A DNA stretch of 64,000 nucleotides from Methylobacterium dankookense (GCF_902141855.1 NZ_CABFVH010000006.1:140322-204321), one strand, 5' to 3'. Shown: positions 46,101 to 55,509, numbered from the stretch's first letter. Notes: generated by a model not told the origin, from the sequence alone. Program-made: numbers and translations.

Positions 46101-46301
46101 CCGCCGCGGGGCGACGTCCGCAGCGTCGAGGCGATCGTGGCCGAGCATGCCGAGCGCCTGCGCGGGCTCGTCGCCCGGTTCATGACCGGCGAGGCGGCCT
46201 ACGTCTCCCGGCCCTACCCGAAATACGCCCGCGACTACGGCGCCTACGACCACCTCGCGCGCGTGCTCGAATGGTCGCTCGCGGGCGAGGGGGAGGCCTG
46301 A
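43146..46301 (+). CDS. addB: Double-strand break repair protein AddB
   Basis: Helicase-like/nuclease subunit (1051 aa) of AddAB, the alphaproteobacterial counterpart of RecBCD. It starts HLFTIGRGAPFLPTLADALL, has the VLGGLDEGVWPAKTVTDAFLN block, and ends with a RecB-type nuclease domain (about 775-1040: SVTEIETLVRDPYSIFARHV, then CIVDFKTGAPPS with catalytic Asp/Lys). It overlaps addA by one base (TGATG). Confidence 0.94.
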   Translation: MSESHLFTIGRGAPFLPTLADALLDGRLVGDLGADPLALAGVTLFLPTRRAARALGALLAERLGPAALLPRMVPLGEADEAELDLAAEPLLENGPDPFSAPMPPLERRLILARLVQAWAATVDRKLLPLDAEVPFLVPSSPADAVGLAADLEGLMDALTVEGLPWSEIGSAVEAEYSRYFGLTLDFVRIAAENWPGILTERSLSDPVSRARSLILAEARRLARERPADPVVVAGSTGSVPATATLIAAVAGLPRGAVVLPGLDSDLDAAGWDAIETGDLFEREIAHGHPQAVLHRLLGSGNLNLKREAVTELGASDMHAAARAKLLSQALRPAETTDAWARLDGPERDRIAALGLDGLAVVEAADEREEALAAAIALREVLERPGATAALVTPDRGLAARVAAELARWGIVAEDSAGTALAQSSAGRLARLAAELAADLIRQQGDAIPARLIALLSHPLVRLGLPRSDVVRGAAALEIGVLRGLAPRPGFDGIRAALAEQRAAPPERQPRAKRRLKDIDWDLAAGLLDRLEIAFAEFPGAGEEGDCNLVAVAGRHRATVDWLVGGSEEGDPEEAPADASLACLDALFDDLELTDPELLPGRFDDYPAFFTALARDRTVPCSGAAPHPRLRILGLLEARLLTADRVVLGGLDEGVWPAKTVTDAFLNRPMRGRVGLDPPERRIGQMAHDFVQGLGAHDAVITRSAKREGAPTVPSRLLQRVRAFVGEARWRGALDRGQRVLGYAAAIDALPPQPRLTQPKPRPDPALFPRSLSVTEIETLVRDPYSIFARHVLGLDPLDPLAAQPGASDRGSMVHDIFSAFTEHYPEALPDVGLAVQQLANIAVNAFSEIENTYPELYAEWWPRYERMAAAYMPWEAERRAGIKRVHPEIYGRWEIPMGRETFTLRARADRIESRADGSACIVDFKTGAPPSSREVFAGFSPQLTLEAAMLMAGAFPGFRRTGTVPDLLYVHASGGRKAFTPVPVKPPRGDVRSVEAIVAEHAERLRGLVARFMTGEAAYVSRPYPKYARDYGAYDHLARVLEWSLAGEGEA

Positions 46302-49300
46302 TGAACGCCCTCGCCCCCATTCCAGCCCTCGTCGTCGACGCCAAGACGCAGGCCGACCAGCGCCGGGCCGCGGATCCGCATGCCTCGGCCTGGGTCTCGG
46401 CCAATGCCGGGGCCGGCAAGACCAAGGTGCTCACCGACCGCGTCGTGCGCCTCCTGCTCGACGGGGCGGCGCCGGGGCGCATCCTCTGCCTCACCTTCAC
46501 CAAGGCGGCGGCCGCCAACATGTCGATCCGGGTGTTCCAGCGCCTCGGGCGCTGGGTGACGCTGGAGGACGCGGCGCTTGGCCGGGAACTGGAGCAGCTC
46601 ACCGGCGAGCGCGCCTCGCGCGAGCGCCTGGCCGCCGCGCGCCGCCTGTTCGCCCGGGCGGTGGAGACGCCGGGCGGCCTCAAGATCGAGACCCTGCACG
46701 CCCTGTGCGAGCGGCTCCTGCACATGTTCCCCTTCGAGGCGAACGTGCCGGCCCGCTTCGTGGTGCTCGACGAGACCCAGTCCCGCGAGGCCTTCGAGGT
46801 CGAGACCGCCAACGTGCTGGCCGACGCGGTGGCCGGGAACCCCGCCCTGAAGGAGGCCCTCGACCGCGTGGCGCCCGAGGCAACGGGCGACGCGCTCCGC
46901 GCCGCGATCCGCGGCGCCATGGCCGCGCGCGCCGTGCTCGGCGACCGCGCCGGCCTCAAGGCGCAGTTCGCGAAGCTGCACCGGGCGCTCGGCCTCGCCG
47001 CCGACGAGACCGCCGACAGCGTGGTCGCGGCGATCCTCGACGGCGGCCCCGACCGGCTCGCCCTGGCCGGCCGGCTCCGCACCGGCGCCAAGACCGACGA
47101 GGCCCTGGCCGACGCGCTCGCCGGTGCCGAGGCCGCCCGCGAGACGGAGAGCGCGCTCGATCTCTACTGCGCGGTCTTCTTCACCGAGAAGGGCACCCCG
47201 AAGGCCGACCGCAGCCTCGGCACCAAGGCGGTGCCGGACGAGGTCCGCGCCGCCATGCTGGCCGAGCGCGACCGCCTCGTGCCCCTGTTCGACCGCTTGC
47301 GCGCCGCCCGCGCCCACGGCCGCACCGAGGCCCTGTTCACGCTGGCCGCCGAGATCCATCGCCGTGTCGAGGCGCAGAAGGCCCGCCTCGGGGCGCTGGA
47401 TTTCGACGACCTGATCCACAAGACCCTCGACCTGCTGCAGCGGGTCGGTGCGGGCTGGGTCCTGTACAAGCTCGACCGCGGCGTCGACCACGTCCTCATC
47501 GACGAGGCGCAGGACACCAACCCGCAGCAATGGGAGATCCTGCGCCGGATCACCGCGGAATTCGCCACCGGCGAGGGCGCCCGCGCCCTCAACCGCACCC
47601 GCTTCGCCGTGGGCGACCCGAAGCAGTCGATCTACAGCTTCCAGGGGGCCGATCCGCGGGAATTCGCGGCCACGCGGCTCGCTTGGCGCGGTGCGGCCCT
47701 CTCCGCCGACCTCGTCTTCGAGGATGTGGAACTGGCGCTCTCCTTCCGCTCGACCCGGGCGGTGCTGCGGGCGGTGGACGCGGTCTTCGCCATCCCCGAC
47801 CATTACCGCGGCCTCTCCTTCGACGACGACGTCACGCAGACCGTGCACACCAGCGCCCGGCCGGCCGCGCCCGGCGCCGTGGAGCTCTGGCCGATCGCCG
47901 AGCCGGCGCAGGAGATCGAGCCCGACGCCTGGGCCGCACCCGTCGACGCGCCGGAGGCCGGCGCGCCGGCCATCGTCACCGCGCGCCGCATCGCCCGCGC
48001 CGTGCGGGCCTGGACCACGCTCGGCGACGAGTCGGGCCGGCTCTGGCGCCCGGGCGAGATCCTGATCCTGGTGCGCAAGCGCGGGGCGGCCTTCGAGGAG
48101 GTGATCCGGGCGCTGAAGGGCCTCGGCGTGCCGGTGGCCGGCCAGGACCGGCTCGACGTCGCCGCCCACATCGCGGTCGCCGATCTCGTCGCGGTCGGCC
48201 GGGCCGGGCTGCTGCCGGCCGACGACCTGACCCTGGCGGTGGCGCTGAAGACGCCCCTCGTCGGCCTCTCGGACGACGACCTCGTGCGCATCGCCGCCCG
48301 CCGCGACCTCGCCGAGACCCTGGAGGACGCGCTTCATCGCCACGCCGAGGCCGGCGATCCGGCGGCGATCCGCGGGCGCGACGCGCTGGCCGGCTGGATC
48401 CGCCTCGCCGGGGCCGAGGGGCCCTTCGGCTTCTACGCGAGCCTGCTCGGGCCGCGGGGCGGGCGGGCCCGCCTCGTGGCGCGGCTCGGCGGCGAGGCGG
48501 GCGACGCCATCGACGTGTTCCTGGGCGCCGCCGCGCAGGCCGAGCAGGGCAACGACGCGCCCTCGCTCGGCGGCTTTCTCGCCCGCTACCACGGCTCGGC
48601 GGAGGGCCACACGGTCAAGCGCGACATGGAATCGGGCCGCGACGAGGTCCGCGTGATGACCGTGCACGGCGCCAAGGGCCTGGAGGCGCCCCTCGTCGTG
48701 GTGATCGACGGTTGCGAGCCGCTCGGGCGCAACGATCCGCCGCTCCTGCCGATGGGGGAGGGGGGGCTGCCCCCCGTCTGGTCGAGCGCCCGCGGTCACG
48801 ATTGCGCGGCGCTCGCCGCCGCCCGGGTCGAGTTGCAGGCGCGGGGCCGCGAGGAGCACAACCGGCTCCTCTACGTCGCCATGACGCGGGCCGCCGACCG
48901 CCTCGTGGTCGCCCCCTTCCGCGGGCGCGACGCCGAGACCGAATCGGCCTGGTGCCGGATGATCCGCGCCGGGCTCGAGCGCACCTATGGCGAGGGCGAG
49001 GCGCGGGAGACGGCCTACGGTCCGGTGACCCTGTGGCGCGAGGGGGACGGCCCGGCGGCCGGAGTGGCGGCCGAGGCCCTGTCGGCGCCCGCCCCCGAGG
49101 CGCCGCCGGCCTGGCTGCACGCGCCCGTATCGGCGGAGGCCGAGGCCGCGCCGCCGCTCAGCCCCTCCGGCGCGCTCCAGGCGGCGGACGGGCAGCGCCT
49201 GATCCCGCCGCGACAGGCCGATGCCGAGGCGCGCCGCCGCGGCATCCTGATCCACGCGCTGCTGCAGCACCTGCCCCGGGTCGAGGGCCCCAAGCGCGCC

Positions 49301-49747
49301 GAGGCGGCCCGCGCCTTCGTGCGCTCCCGCGCGCCGGGCCTGCCCGAGCCCGCCCGCGCCCGCATCGTGCGCGCGGCCCTCGGCGTGATCGAGGCGCCCG
49401 ATCTCGCCCCGCTCTTCGCCCGGGAGGCACGGGCGGAGGTCAGCCTGTCGGGCCGGGTGCAGGTCGACGGCGTCTCGCGCGCGGTGCTCGGCCGGGTGGA
49501 CCGTCTCGCGGTCGATGCGGAGGCCGTGTGGCTGTGCGACTTCAAGACCGGACGCCCGCCGGAGGGCGATGCGCTGCCGCCGGCCGAGGCCGGGCAGATC
49601 GCCCTCTATGCCGCGCTCCTCGCCCGGATCTATCCGGGCCGCGCGGTGCGGCCCTGCCTCGTCTGGACCTCGGGACCGGTGATCCGCCCCTTGAGCGCGG
49701 CGGAGGTCGCCGCCGCGCTCGCAGCAGCCGGCCTAGAGATCATCTGA
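46301..49747 (+). CDS. addA: Double-strand break repair helicase-nuclease AddA
   Basis: UvrD-type helicase plus nuclease (1148 aa) that processes DNA ends for recombination together with AddB. Helicase motifs in order: Walker A SANAGAGKTKVLTDR (about 29-43), LTFTKAAAANM, LIDEAQDTNPQQW, VGDPKQSIYSFQGAD, TVHGAKGLEAPLV and LLYVAMTRAADRL. The C-terminal RecB-like nuclease has ILIHALLQHLP and LCDFKTGRPP (D1080, K1082). The last bases run into a family B repeat. Confidence 0.95.
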   Translation: MNALAPIPALVVDAKTQADQRRAADPHASAWVSANAGAGKTKVLTDRVVRLLLDGAAPGRILCLTFTKAAAANMSIRVFQRLGRWVTLEDAALGRELEQLTGERASRERLAAARRLFARAVETPGGLKIETLHALCERLLHMFPFEANVPARFVVLDETQSREAFEVETANVLADAVAGNPALKEALDRVAPEATGDALRAAIRGAMAARAVLGDRAGLKAQFAKLHRALGLAADETADSVVAAILDGGPDRLALAGRLRTGAKTDEALADALAGAEAARETESALDLYCAVFFTEKGTPKADRSLGTKAVPDEVRAAMLAERDRLVPLFDRLRAARAHGRTEALFTLAAEIHRRVEAQKARLGALDFDDLIHKTLDLLQRVGAGWVLYKLDRGVDHVLIDEAQDTNPQQWEILRRITAEFATGEGARALNRTRFAVGDPKQSIYSFQGADPREFAATRLAWRGAALSADLVFEDVELALSFRSTRAVLRAVDAVFAIPDHYRGLSFDDDVTQTVHTSARPAAPGAVELWPIAEPAQEIEPDAWAAPVDAPEAGAPAIVTARRIARAVRAWTTLGDESGRLWRPGEILILVRKRGAAFEEVIRALKGLGVPVAGQDRLDVAAHIAVADLVAVGRAGLLPADDLTLAVALKTPLVGLSDDDLVRIAARRDLAETLEDALHRHAEAGDPAAIRGRDALAGWIRLAGAEGPFGFYASLLGPRGGRARLVARLGGEAGDAIDVFLGAAAQAEQGNDAPSLGGFLARYHGSAEGHTVKRDMESGRDEVRVMTVHGAKGLEAPLVVVIDGCEPLGRNDPPLLPMGEGGLPPVWSSARGHDCAALAAARVELQARGREEHNRLLYVAMTRAADRLVVAPFRGRDAETESAWCRMIRAGLERTYGEGEARETAYGPVTLWREGDGPAAGVAAEALSAPAPEAPPAWLHAPVSAEAEAAPPLSPSGALQAADGQRLIPPRQADAEARRRGILIHALLQHLPRVEGPKRAEAARAFVRSRAPGLPEPARARIVRAALGVIEAPDLAPLFAREARAEVSLSGRVQVDGVSRAVLGRVDRLAVDAEAVWLCDFKTGRPPEGDALPPAEAGQIALYAALLARIYPGRAVRPCLVWTSGPVIRPLSAAEVAAALAAAGLEII

Positions 49748-49752
49748 AGAAC

Positions 49753-49863
49753 CGGGGATCCCAAAGGGACAAGTCCCTTTGATGGGGTGTCGGGGCGGAG
49801 CCCTGAGATCTTCCAGGGCTCCGCCCTGGACCCGCGAGAGGGGTGACCCCTCTCGACACCCGG
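49753..49863. repeat. Dispersed three-hairpin repeat, family B copy 1
   Basis: Hairpin 1: caaagggac/gtccctttg (49762-49781). Hairpin 2: gggcggagccct/agggctccgccc (49793-49826). Hairpin 3: cgagagggg-tga-cccctctcg (49835-49855). It ends acacccgg. The same order and wording occur at 59854-59962. It fills the space between addA and the convergent sugar dehydrogenase gene. Confidence 0.85.
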
Positions 49864-49880
49864 CTTCCGGTAGGGGCCGG

Positions 49881-51200
49881 TCAGCCCTCCTTGCCGCCTT
49901 CCTTCGCGCCGCCCTTCGGCGTGAGCTTGAGGATCTTGCCGTTCTCCCCGTCGGTGATGGCGTAGACCGCCCCGTCCGAGCCGACGCGCACGTCGCGGAT
50001 GCGGTCGTTCAGGGGGATGCGCTCCTCGGTGACCACCTTGTCCCCGTCGAGCTTCACCGCGACGATGCCGTTGCTGACGAGGCCGCCGATCAGGAAATCG
50101 TCCTTCCAGGCCGGGAACAGGCTGCCCGTGTAGAGCGCCATGCCGGAGGGGCCGATCACCGGGTCCCAGTAATAGACCGGCTGCACCGTGCCGGCCGCCT
50201 GGGTGACGCCGTCGCCGATCTTCTCGCCGGAATACTCGATGCCGTAGGTCGCCACCGGCCAGCCGTAGTTGAGGCCCGGGCGCGGCCGGTTCAGCTCGTC
50301 GCCGCCGCGCGGCCCGTGCTCGGCCACCCAGAGCCGGCCCTGGCCGTCGAGAGCCGCGGCCTGGACGTTGCGGTGGCCGTAGGACCAGATCTCGGGCTTG
50401 GCCTTGTCGCTGCCGGCGAAGGGGTTGTCCTTCGGGGCGTTGCCGTCCGTGTCGATGCGGAAGACCTTGCCGAGCCCGCTGGCGAGGTCCTGCGCCTGTC
50501 CGCGCGTCGCCTTGTCGGAGCGCTCGCCGACGGTGAGGTAGAGCTTGCCGTCGCCCGCGGGTACGATGCGCGAGCCGAAATGCTTGTCGCCTTCATAGGC
50601 GGGCACCTGCCGGAAGATCACCTTGAAGTCCTCCAGCTTGCCGCCGCCCTTGCCGTCCTCGACGAGCTTGGCCTTGGCGAGCGTCGTGCCGTTGCCCTTC
50701 TCGCGCGGCTCCGAATAGCTGAAGAAGATGATGCGGTCCGAGGAGAAGCCCGGGCTCAGCGCGATGTCGAGCAGTCCGCCCTGGCCGCGCGCATCGACCT
50801 TGGGCACGCCGGCGACGCCGGGGCCGACCGTGCCGTCCTTGGCGACGAGGCGGATCTTGCCCGCCTTCTCGGTGACGATCATGCGCCCGTCGGGCAGGAA
50901 CTCCATCGCCCAGGGGCTCGCCAGCCCCTTCACCACCGTGGCGACCTCCACCGGCGTGGCCTCGGCGGGCTTGGGCGCACGGGTCTGGTTCGGCAGGAGC
51001 GGCTTGTAGCTCGTGTTCGGCGCCTCGGTCTCGGCGGGGCTCGTACCGGCGCCCTTGGCCGTAGGCGCGCTGAACGCGCCGCCCTCGATGCGCGAGGCCG
51101 GCGCCTCCTGGGCGGTGGCGGCTCCCGCGAGGACGAGCGTCAGGGCCGCCGTCTTGGCCGTCGTCCTGGCCGCGAGGGCGATGGATGCGATGCGCGTCAC
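49881..51200 (-). CDS. Exported PQQ-type sugar (glucose/sorbosone) dehydrogenase
   Basis: Beta-propeller of the soluble aldose sugar dehydrogenase (GSDH) family (439 aa), which oxidises sugars with PQQ. An N-terminal signal (RTTAKTAALTLVLAGAATAQ) is followed by a Pro/Ala-rich spacer. Core segments: LASPWAMEFLPDGRMIVTEK, GQGGLLDIALSPGFSSDR, GSRIVPAGDGKLYLTVGERS, WSYGHRNVQ and VAEHGPRGGDELN. The GTG at 51200 has GGAGG 8 bases upstream. It sits between addA and trxA, which are adjacent in many relatives. PQQ-enzyme status is by family only. Confidence 0.85.
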   Translation of the reverse strand: MTRIASIALAARTTAKTAALTLVLAGAATAQEAPASRIEGGAFSAPTAKGAGTSPAETEAPNTSYKPLLPNQTRAPKPAEATPVEVATVVKGLASPWAMEFLPDGRMIVTEKAGKIRLVAKDGTVGPGVAGVPKVDARGQGGLLDIALSPGFSSDRIIFFSYSEPREKGNGTTLAKAKLVEDGKGGGKLEDFKVIFRQVPAYEGDKHFGSRIVPAGDGKLYLTVGERSDKATRGQAQDLASGLGKVFRIDTDGNAPKDNPFAGSDKAKPEIWSYGHRNVQAAALDGQGRLWVAEHGPRGGDELNRPRPGLNYGWPVATYGIEYSGEKIGDGVTQAAGTVQPVYYWDPVIGPSGMALYTGSLFPAWKDDFLIGGLVSNGIVAVKLDGDKVVTEERIPLNDRIRDVRVGSDGAVYAITDGENGKILKLTPKGGAKEGGKEG

Positions 51201-51470
51201 TGGGAAATCCTCCGCGTGCTGGCTCGGGTCGTCCGCGATCCTGGCCGGACCGGCGCGCCCCTGGCCTGTCGGTCCCGGGAGGAGATGGGGCGGGAGGCCC
51301 GGACTTCGAGCGTTGAAGGACGTGCGCGGGAACACGACGCATGAGGAATGCGGGCACCGGACATGCCGTTCCCGCAGGTCGCCTTGACCGGGCGTGGGCG
51401 GGCGCCCAAGTTCCGGTCCACCCGCGGGGCGGCTCTCTCGTTGCCGCCCGCGTTGAGGAAAGGGACTGTG

Positions 51471-51800
51471 ATGGCGACGGTGAAGGTGACCGACGCGAGC
51501 TTCGAGCAGGACGTTCTCAAGTCCGCCGAGCCGGTCGTCGTGGATTTCTGGGCGGAGTGGTGCGGTCCCTGTCGGCAGATCGGCCCCGCCCTCGAGGAGA
51601 TCTCCGCGGATCTCCAGGGCCGCGTGAAGATCGCCAAGATCAACGTGGACGAGAATCCGGGCGTGGCCGCCCAGTACGGCATCCGCTCGATTCCGACGCT
51701 GCTGCTGTTCAAGAACGGCGAGCGCGTGGACCAGAAGGTCGGCGCCGCCCCCAAGGGCGACCTCGCCCGCTGGATCGGCGCGCAGACCGCCTCGGCCTGA
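51471..51800 (+). CDS. trxA: Thioredoxin
   Basis: Thioredoxin 1 (109 aa), a general cytoplasmic disulfide reductase. The active site is [20 protein letters not shown]; the cis-Pro loop is [24 protein letters not shown] upstream supports the ATG at 51471. A strong terminator follows, so it is a single unit or the end of one. The 270 bases upstream contain no gene. Confidence 0.97.
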   Translation: MATVKVTDASFEQDVLKSAEPVVVDFWAEWCGPCRQIGPALEEISADLQGRVKIAKINVDENPGVAAQYGIRSIPTLLLFKNGERVDQKVGAAPKGDLARWIGAQTASA

Positions 51801-51876
51801 GCGCAAGACGCGACACGGGCTCCGCCTCGACGACCGGGGCGGGGTCCGGATCGGACAGCGTGATCCCAGACAGCAG

Positions 51877-51906
51877 AAAGCCCGGCCTTGCGGCCGGGCT
51901 TTCGCG
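51877..51906 (+). terminator. Rho-independent terminator after trxA
   Basis: Stem aaagcccggcc/ggccgggcttt with loop ttgc; the stem ends in ttt. Confidence 0.8.
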
Positions 51907-51933
51907 TTTCGAGACCCAGTTCTTTTTTGAGAT

Positions 51934-51964
51934 CGCCTCCGGACCGCGAGGGTCCGGAGGCGTC
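51934..51964. terminator. Hairpin downstream of the outer-membrane protein gene
   Basis: Arms cgcctccggacc and ggtccggaggcg with a short loop, 9 bases after the stop of the gene on the minus strand. On that strand it is followed by a run of A, not T, so termination may be inefficient or factor-dependent. Confidence 0.5.
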
Positions 51965-51972
51965 TGTTCGGC

Positions 51973-52896
51973 TTAGTACGAGCCGAACTTGTAGTTGATG
52001 CCGGCGCGGACGACGGCGAAGGAGTCGTCGCGGCGGATGGTGCCGGTGTTCGCGAAGACCGGGACCAGACCGCCAGCGGTCTGGAAGCCGCCGACGAGCG
52101 GCAGGCCGACGCTGTTGCGGTTGTTGCGGTCGAACTGCACGTACAGACCTTCGACCTTGAGCGTCACCGCCGAGGAGCGGAAGAAGTTCAGGAACGAGTC
52201 GGTCGGGAGCGCGTACTCGACACCACCACCGGCGGCCCAGCCGGTGACGAAGTCGCTGTTGCGGTTGTTGAAGTTGGTGAAGGCGACGCGGGCGCCCTGG
52301 TCACCCGTGGCGTAGGCGAAACCGCCGGTGCCGTAGAACAGGACGCGGTCGGCGGCGTAACCGATACGGCCGCGGACGGTGCCGAAGAAGTCGAGGGTGC
52401 TGAGCAGGCCGTCGACCGGAACGAAGCCCGGGTTGATCGCGGCGGCGTTCGTGATGAAGCGGCTGCGACGGCCACCGAAGTCGAGGTACTGGGCGTCAGC
52501 CTCGATACCGACGACGATGCCCGAGCCCGGGGTGAACTGGTAGTTGTAGCCGATCTGGCCACCACCGGTGAAGCCTTCGTTGTTGTTGCCGGTGTAGGCG
52601 AGGGTCGAGCCGACCGGGCCGAGAATGCCGGCGGTGGTGAGGCCACCGGCCGGGGTCACGACGACCGGGTTGCCGGCGACCGGAACGCCGGCGGCGGTGT
52701 TCTGGGTGAAGCCGTTGCGCAGGCTGTCGCTGGCGTCGAAGCCGTAACCGGCGTTGAAACCGGCGTAGAAGCCCGTCCAGGTGAACACCGGAACCGGCGT
52801 GAAGACCGGCGGCGGCGCGCGGCGCGGAAGGTCGGCGGCGCTCGCAGCGGCGGTCAGCGCCGTGAACATGGCCAACGAGGTAGCAAGCTTTTTCAT
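51973..52896 (-). CDS. Outer-membrane beta-barrel protein (Omp25/31-like)
   Basis: Outer-membrane protein (307 aa) of the porin-like family common in Hyphomicrobiales. A signal peptide (MKKLATSLAMFTALTAAASA) is followed by ADLPRRAPPPVFTP and the barrel start FTWTGFYAGFNAGYGF. Alternating strands then run to the end, RAGINYKFGSY, including GGGQIGYNYQF and GRIGYAADRVLFYGTGGFAY. Codon choice is more uniform than in the neighbours (frequent ggt, ttc, aac), suggesting high expression. The ATG at 52896 is set by the signal peptide. The 367 bases upstream contain no gene and should carry its promoter. Confidence 0.9.
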   Translation of the reverse strand: MKKLATSLAMFTALTAAASAADLPRRAPPPVFTPVPVFTWTGFYAGFNAGYGFDASDSLRNGFTQNTAAGVPVAGNPVVVTPAGGLTTAGILGPVGSTLAYTGNNNEGFTGGGQIGYNYQFTPGSGIVVGIEADAQYLDFGGRRSRFITNAAAINPGFVPVDGLLSTLDFFGTVRGRIGYAADRVLFYGTGGFAYATGDQGARVAFTNFNNRNSDFVTGWAAGGGVEYALPTDSFLNFFRSSAVTLKVEGLYVQFDRNNRNSVGLPLVGGFQTAGGLVPVFANTGTIRRDDSFAVVRAGINYKFGSY

Positions 52897-53263
52897 TAGT
52901 TGTGATCCCCAGCGATAGTGCCCGATCGCTGCGGAAGATAGGTGATTTTCCACAGCCAAGATGTAGCGCGGCTGCCACAGCGCCCGGGACTCGCGGCCGA
53001 CCCCGGCTTGGAGCGCCAAGGACTTGGTTATCGATCGGCTAACTCTGTATCGGACTGGCACGATCAGAGGAGCGGCCGGCACAGCACGGTCGAGGGGCAG
53101 AGTTCATCCCTGGCGGGTACAGTCAGTGCGCTCCGCCGGGCCGGGCGCCGGTCCGGCGGGGAAATGCACGCCATGGCAAGGGCTTGGGGCCGTCCGGCGG
53201 ATTGCGCGGGTCTTCGCCGCCCGATTCCATGCCCCAGGCGAGGCGATGGAATCGGCCGCCGGA

Positions 53264-54589
53264 TCAGACCGGCGGCGTGCCGTTGGCGGTGAGGACGGCG
53301 CCCGCGAGATAGAGCGAGCCGCAGATCAGGATGCGCGGCGGCTGCTCGAAGGCGATGTCGCGTATCCCGGCGAGCGCCGCCTCGATGCTCGGCGCGGTGC
53401 GGGCGCTGAGTCCGACCTGCTCGGCGATGCGCGCGACCTCCTCGGGCTGGCGCGCCGCCATCTGGCCGGCGATCGGCACCGCGACCAGCGCACGGGCGAG
53501 CCCGACGAAATGGCGCAGGAAGCCCTCCGCATCCTTGGTGCCGAGCAGCCCCACGATGAGCACGAGCGGCACGTCGCTGCGCTCGCCGAGATCGGCCAGC
53601 GCGGTGGCGAGGATGCGGCCGCCGTCGATGTTGTGGCCGCCGTCGAGCCAGAGCTCGGAGCCCTGCGGCACCAGGGCGGCGAGGTGGCCGCGGCTCAGGC
53701 GCTGCAGCCGGCCCGGCCAGTCGACGTTGCGCAGGCCCGCCTCGAAGGCGGTGATGCCGATATCGCCGAATCCCGCCGCGCGCAGCGCCGCGATGGCGGT
53801 GCCGGCATTGGTGAACTGGTGGCGCCCGAGGAGCCGGGGCTTGGGCAGGTCGAACAGGTCGGTCTCGTCCTGGTAGACGAGGCGCCCGCTCTCCTCGTGC
53901 ACCGAGAAATCCTGGTTGCCGACGAGGATCGGCCCGGCGCCGACCGCCTCCGCGCGGCGGCAGAGGACGGCGTCGGCCTCGGCATAGTCCTGCGGGGCGA
54001 TGACGGCGGGGCAGCCGCGCTTGAAGATGCCGGCCTTCTCGGTGGCGACCGCCTCGACGGTATCGCCGAGATATTCGGCGTGGTCGCGCCCGATCGGCGT
54101 GACCACCGCGGCGGCGACCGTGTCGATGACGTTGGTGGCGTCCACCCGCCCGCCGAGCCCGACCTCGAGCAGGAGCACGTCGGCGGGCACCTCGGAGAAG
54201 AGCAGCAGTGCCGCAGCGGTGGTGATCTCGAACACGGTGATCGGGTCGCCCGCATTGGCCGCCTCGCAGCGGGCGAAGGCGTCGGCCAGCCGATCCTCCG
54301 GCACGAAGGCGCCCCCGCCCACCGCGCCGAGGCGGATGCGCTCGTGGAATCGCACGAGGTGGGGCGAAGTATAGACGTGGGCGGCGAGGCCCCCGGCCTC
54401 CAGGATCGCCCGCATGAAGGCGATGGTGGAGCCCTTGCCGTTGGTGCCAGCCACGTGGATCACCGGCGGCAGGCGCCGCTCGGGGTGGTTGAGACGCGCG
54501 AGCAGCTGCTCGATCCGCCCGAGCGACAGGTCGATCGTGCGCGGGTGCAGGGCGAGGAAGCGCGCCATCAGCGCGTCGGAGGTATCCAT
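53264..54589 (-). CDS. folC: Bifunctional dihydrofolate/folylpolyglutamate synthase
   Basis: Mur-ligase-fold enzyme (441 aa) that adds glutamate to dihydropteroate and to folates. P-loop IHVAGTNGKGSTIAFM, LLEVGLGGRVDATNVID, HQFTNAGTAIAAL and LWLDGGHNIDGGRILA are diagnostic. It follows accD by 11 bases on the same strand, the usual alphaproteobacterial order. Confidence 0.95.
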   Translation of the reverse strand: MDTSDALMARFLALHPRTIDLSLGRIEQLLARLNHPERRLPPVIHVAGTNGKGSTIAFMRAILEAGGLAAHVYTSPHLVRFHERIRLGAVGGGAFVPEDRLADAFARCEAANAGDPITVFEITTAAALLLFSEVPADVLLLEVGLGGRVDATNVIDTVAAAVVTPIGRDHAEYLGDTVEAVATEKAGIFKRGCPAVIAPQDYAEADAVLCRRAEAVGAGPILVGNQDFSVHEESGRLVYQDETDLFDLPKPRLLGRHQFTNAGTAIAALRAAGFGDIGITAFEAGLRNVDWPGRLQRLSRGHLAALVPQGSELWLDGGHNIDGGRILATALADLGERSDVPLVLIVGLLGTKDAEGFLRHFVGLARALVAVPIAGQMAARQPEEVARIAEQVGLSARTAPSIEAALAGIRDIAFEQPPRILICGSLYLAGAVLTANGTPPV

Positions 54590-54600
54590 CGTGCGTCGCC

Positions 54601-55509
54601 TCAGGCGGCCGCGGGGGCGGGCGCCCCGTCATTCGCCGCGGCCTCCCCGGGCCGGACGTTCATGAGTAGCCCGCAGATCCGGCCGATCGTCTCCTTGAGC
54701 TGATGCCGGTGCACCACCTGGTCGACCATGCCGTGGTCGCGCAGGTACTCGGCCCGCTGGAAGCCGTCGGGCAGCTTCTCGCGGATGGTCTGCTCGATCA
54801 CCCGCGGGCCCGCGAAGCAGATCAGTGCGCCGGGCTCGGCGAGGTGCACGTCGCCGAGCATGGCGTAGGAGGCGGTGACGCCGCCCGTCGTCGGGTTCGT
54901 CAGCACCACGATGTAGGGGAGCCGGGCCGCGTTGAGCCGGCGCACGGCCACCGTGGTGCGCGGCATCTGCATCAAGGAGAGGATACCCTCCTGCATGCGC
55001 GCGCCGCCCGAGGCCGCGAACAGGACATAAGGCGTGCGCTTGTCGAGCGCCGTCTCGGCGCCGCGCACGAAGGCCTCGCCCGCGGCCATGCCGAGGGAGC
55101 CGGCCATGAAGCCGAACTCCTGCGCGGCCAGCGTCATCGGCAGGCCGCCGACCCGTCCGAAGCCGACCTTGAAGGCGTCCTGCATGCCGGTCTTGGCGCG
55201 GGCATCCTTCAAGCGGTCGACGTAGCGCTTCTCGTCGCGGAACTTCAGCGGGTCGGCCGCGACCTCGGGCAGCGGCACGTCGATCCAGGTGCCCTCGTCG
55301 AACATCATCTTGAGGCGCGCGGCGGCGCTCATCTTGAGGTGATGCTCGGAGCCCGGGATGACCATGTGGTTCCCTTCCACCTCCTTGTGGAAGACCATCT
55401 GGCCCGTATCCGGGCATTTCACCCAGAGGTTCTCCGGGGTCTCGCGCTTGAACAGGGTCTTGATCTTGGGGCGCACGACCTCCGAGATCCAGTTCATCGG
55501 CTCAACCAT
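54601..55509 (-). CDS. accD: Acetyl-CoA carboxylase carboxyltransferase beta subunit, no zinc ribbon
   Basis: Transfers carboxyl from biotin to acetyl-CoA, starting fatty-acid synthesis (302 aa). The carboxyltransferase core is complete ([49 protein letters not shown]). The N-terminal zinc ribbon, normally two CxxC pairs, is reduced to one Cys: CPDTG replaces the first and IPGSE the second. This state is, to my knowledge, typical of alphaproteobacterial AccD. A start at 55497 (MNWISEVV) matches the family better by length than 55509. Confidence 0.94.
   Translation of the reverse strand: MVEPMNWISEVVRPKIKTLFKRETPENLWVKCPDTGQMVFHKEVEGNHMVIPGSEHHLKMSAAARLKMMFDEGTWIDVPLPEVAADPLKFRDEKRYVDRLKDARAKTGMQDAFKVGFGRVGGLPMTLAAQEFGFMAGSLGMAAGEAFVRGAETALDKRTPYVLFAASGGARMQEGILSLMQMPRTTVAVRRLNAARLPYIVVLTNPTTGGVTASYAMLGDVHLAEPGALICFAGPRVIEQTIREKLPDGFQRAEYLRDHGMVDQVVHRHQLKETIGRICGLLMNVRPGEAAANDGAPAPAAA

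Noticed and set aside
46705..49782. 1025-codon plus-strand open frame within addA
   Set aside because: It is the +1 shadow of addA; low-complexity Arg/Gly/Pro composition and no motifs.
53000..53260. Possible small gene or RNA upstream of the outer-membrane protein
   Set aside because: No frame with good start, ribosome-binding site and protein character, and no convincing RNA structure.
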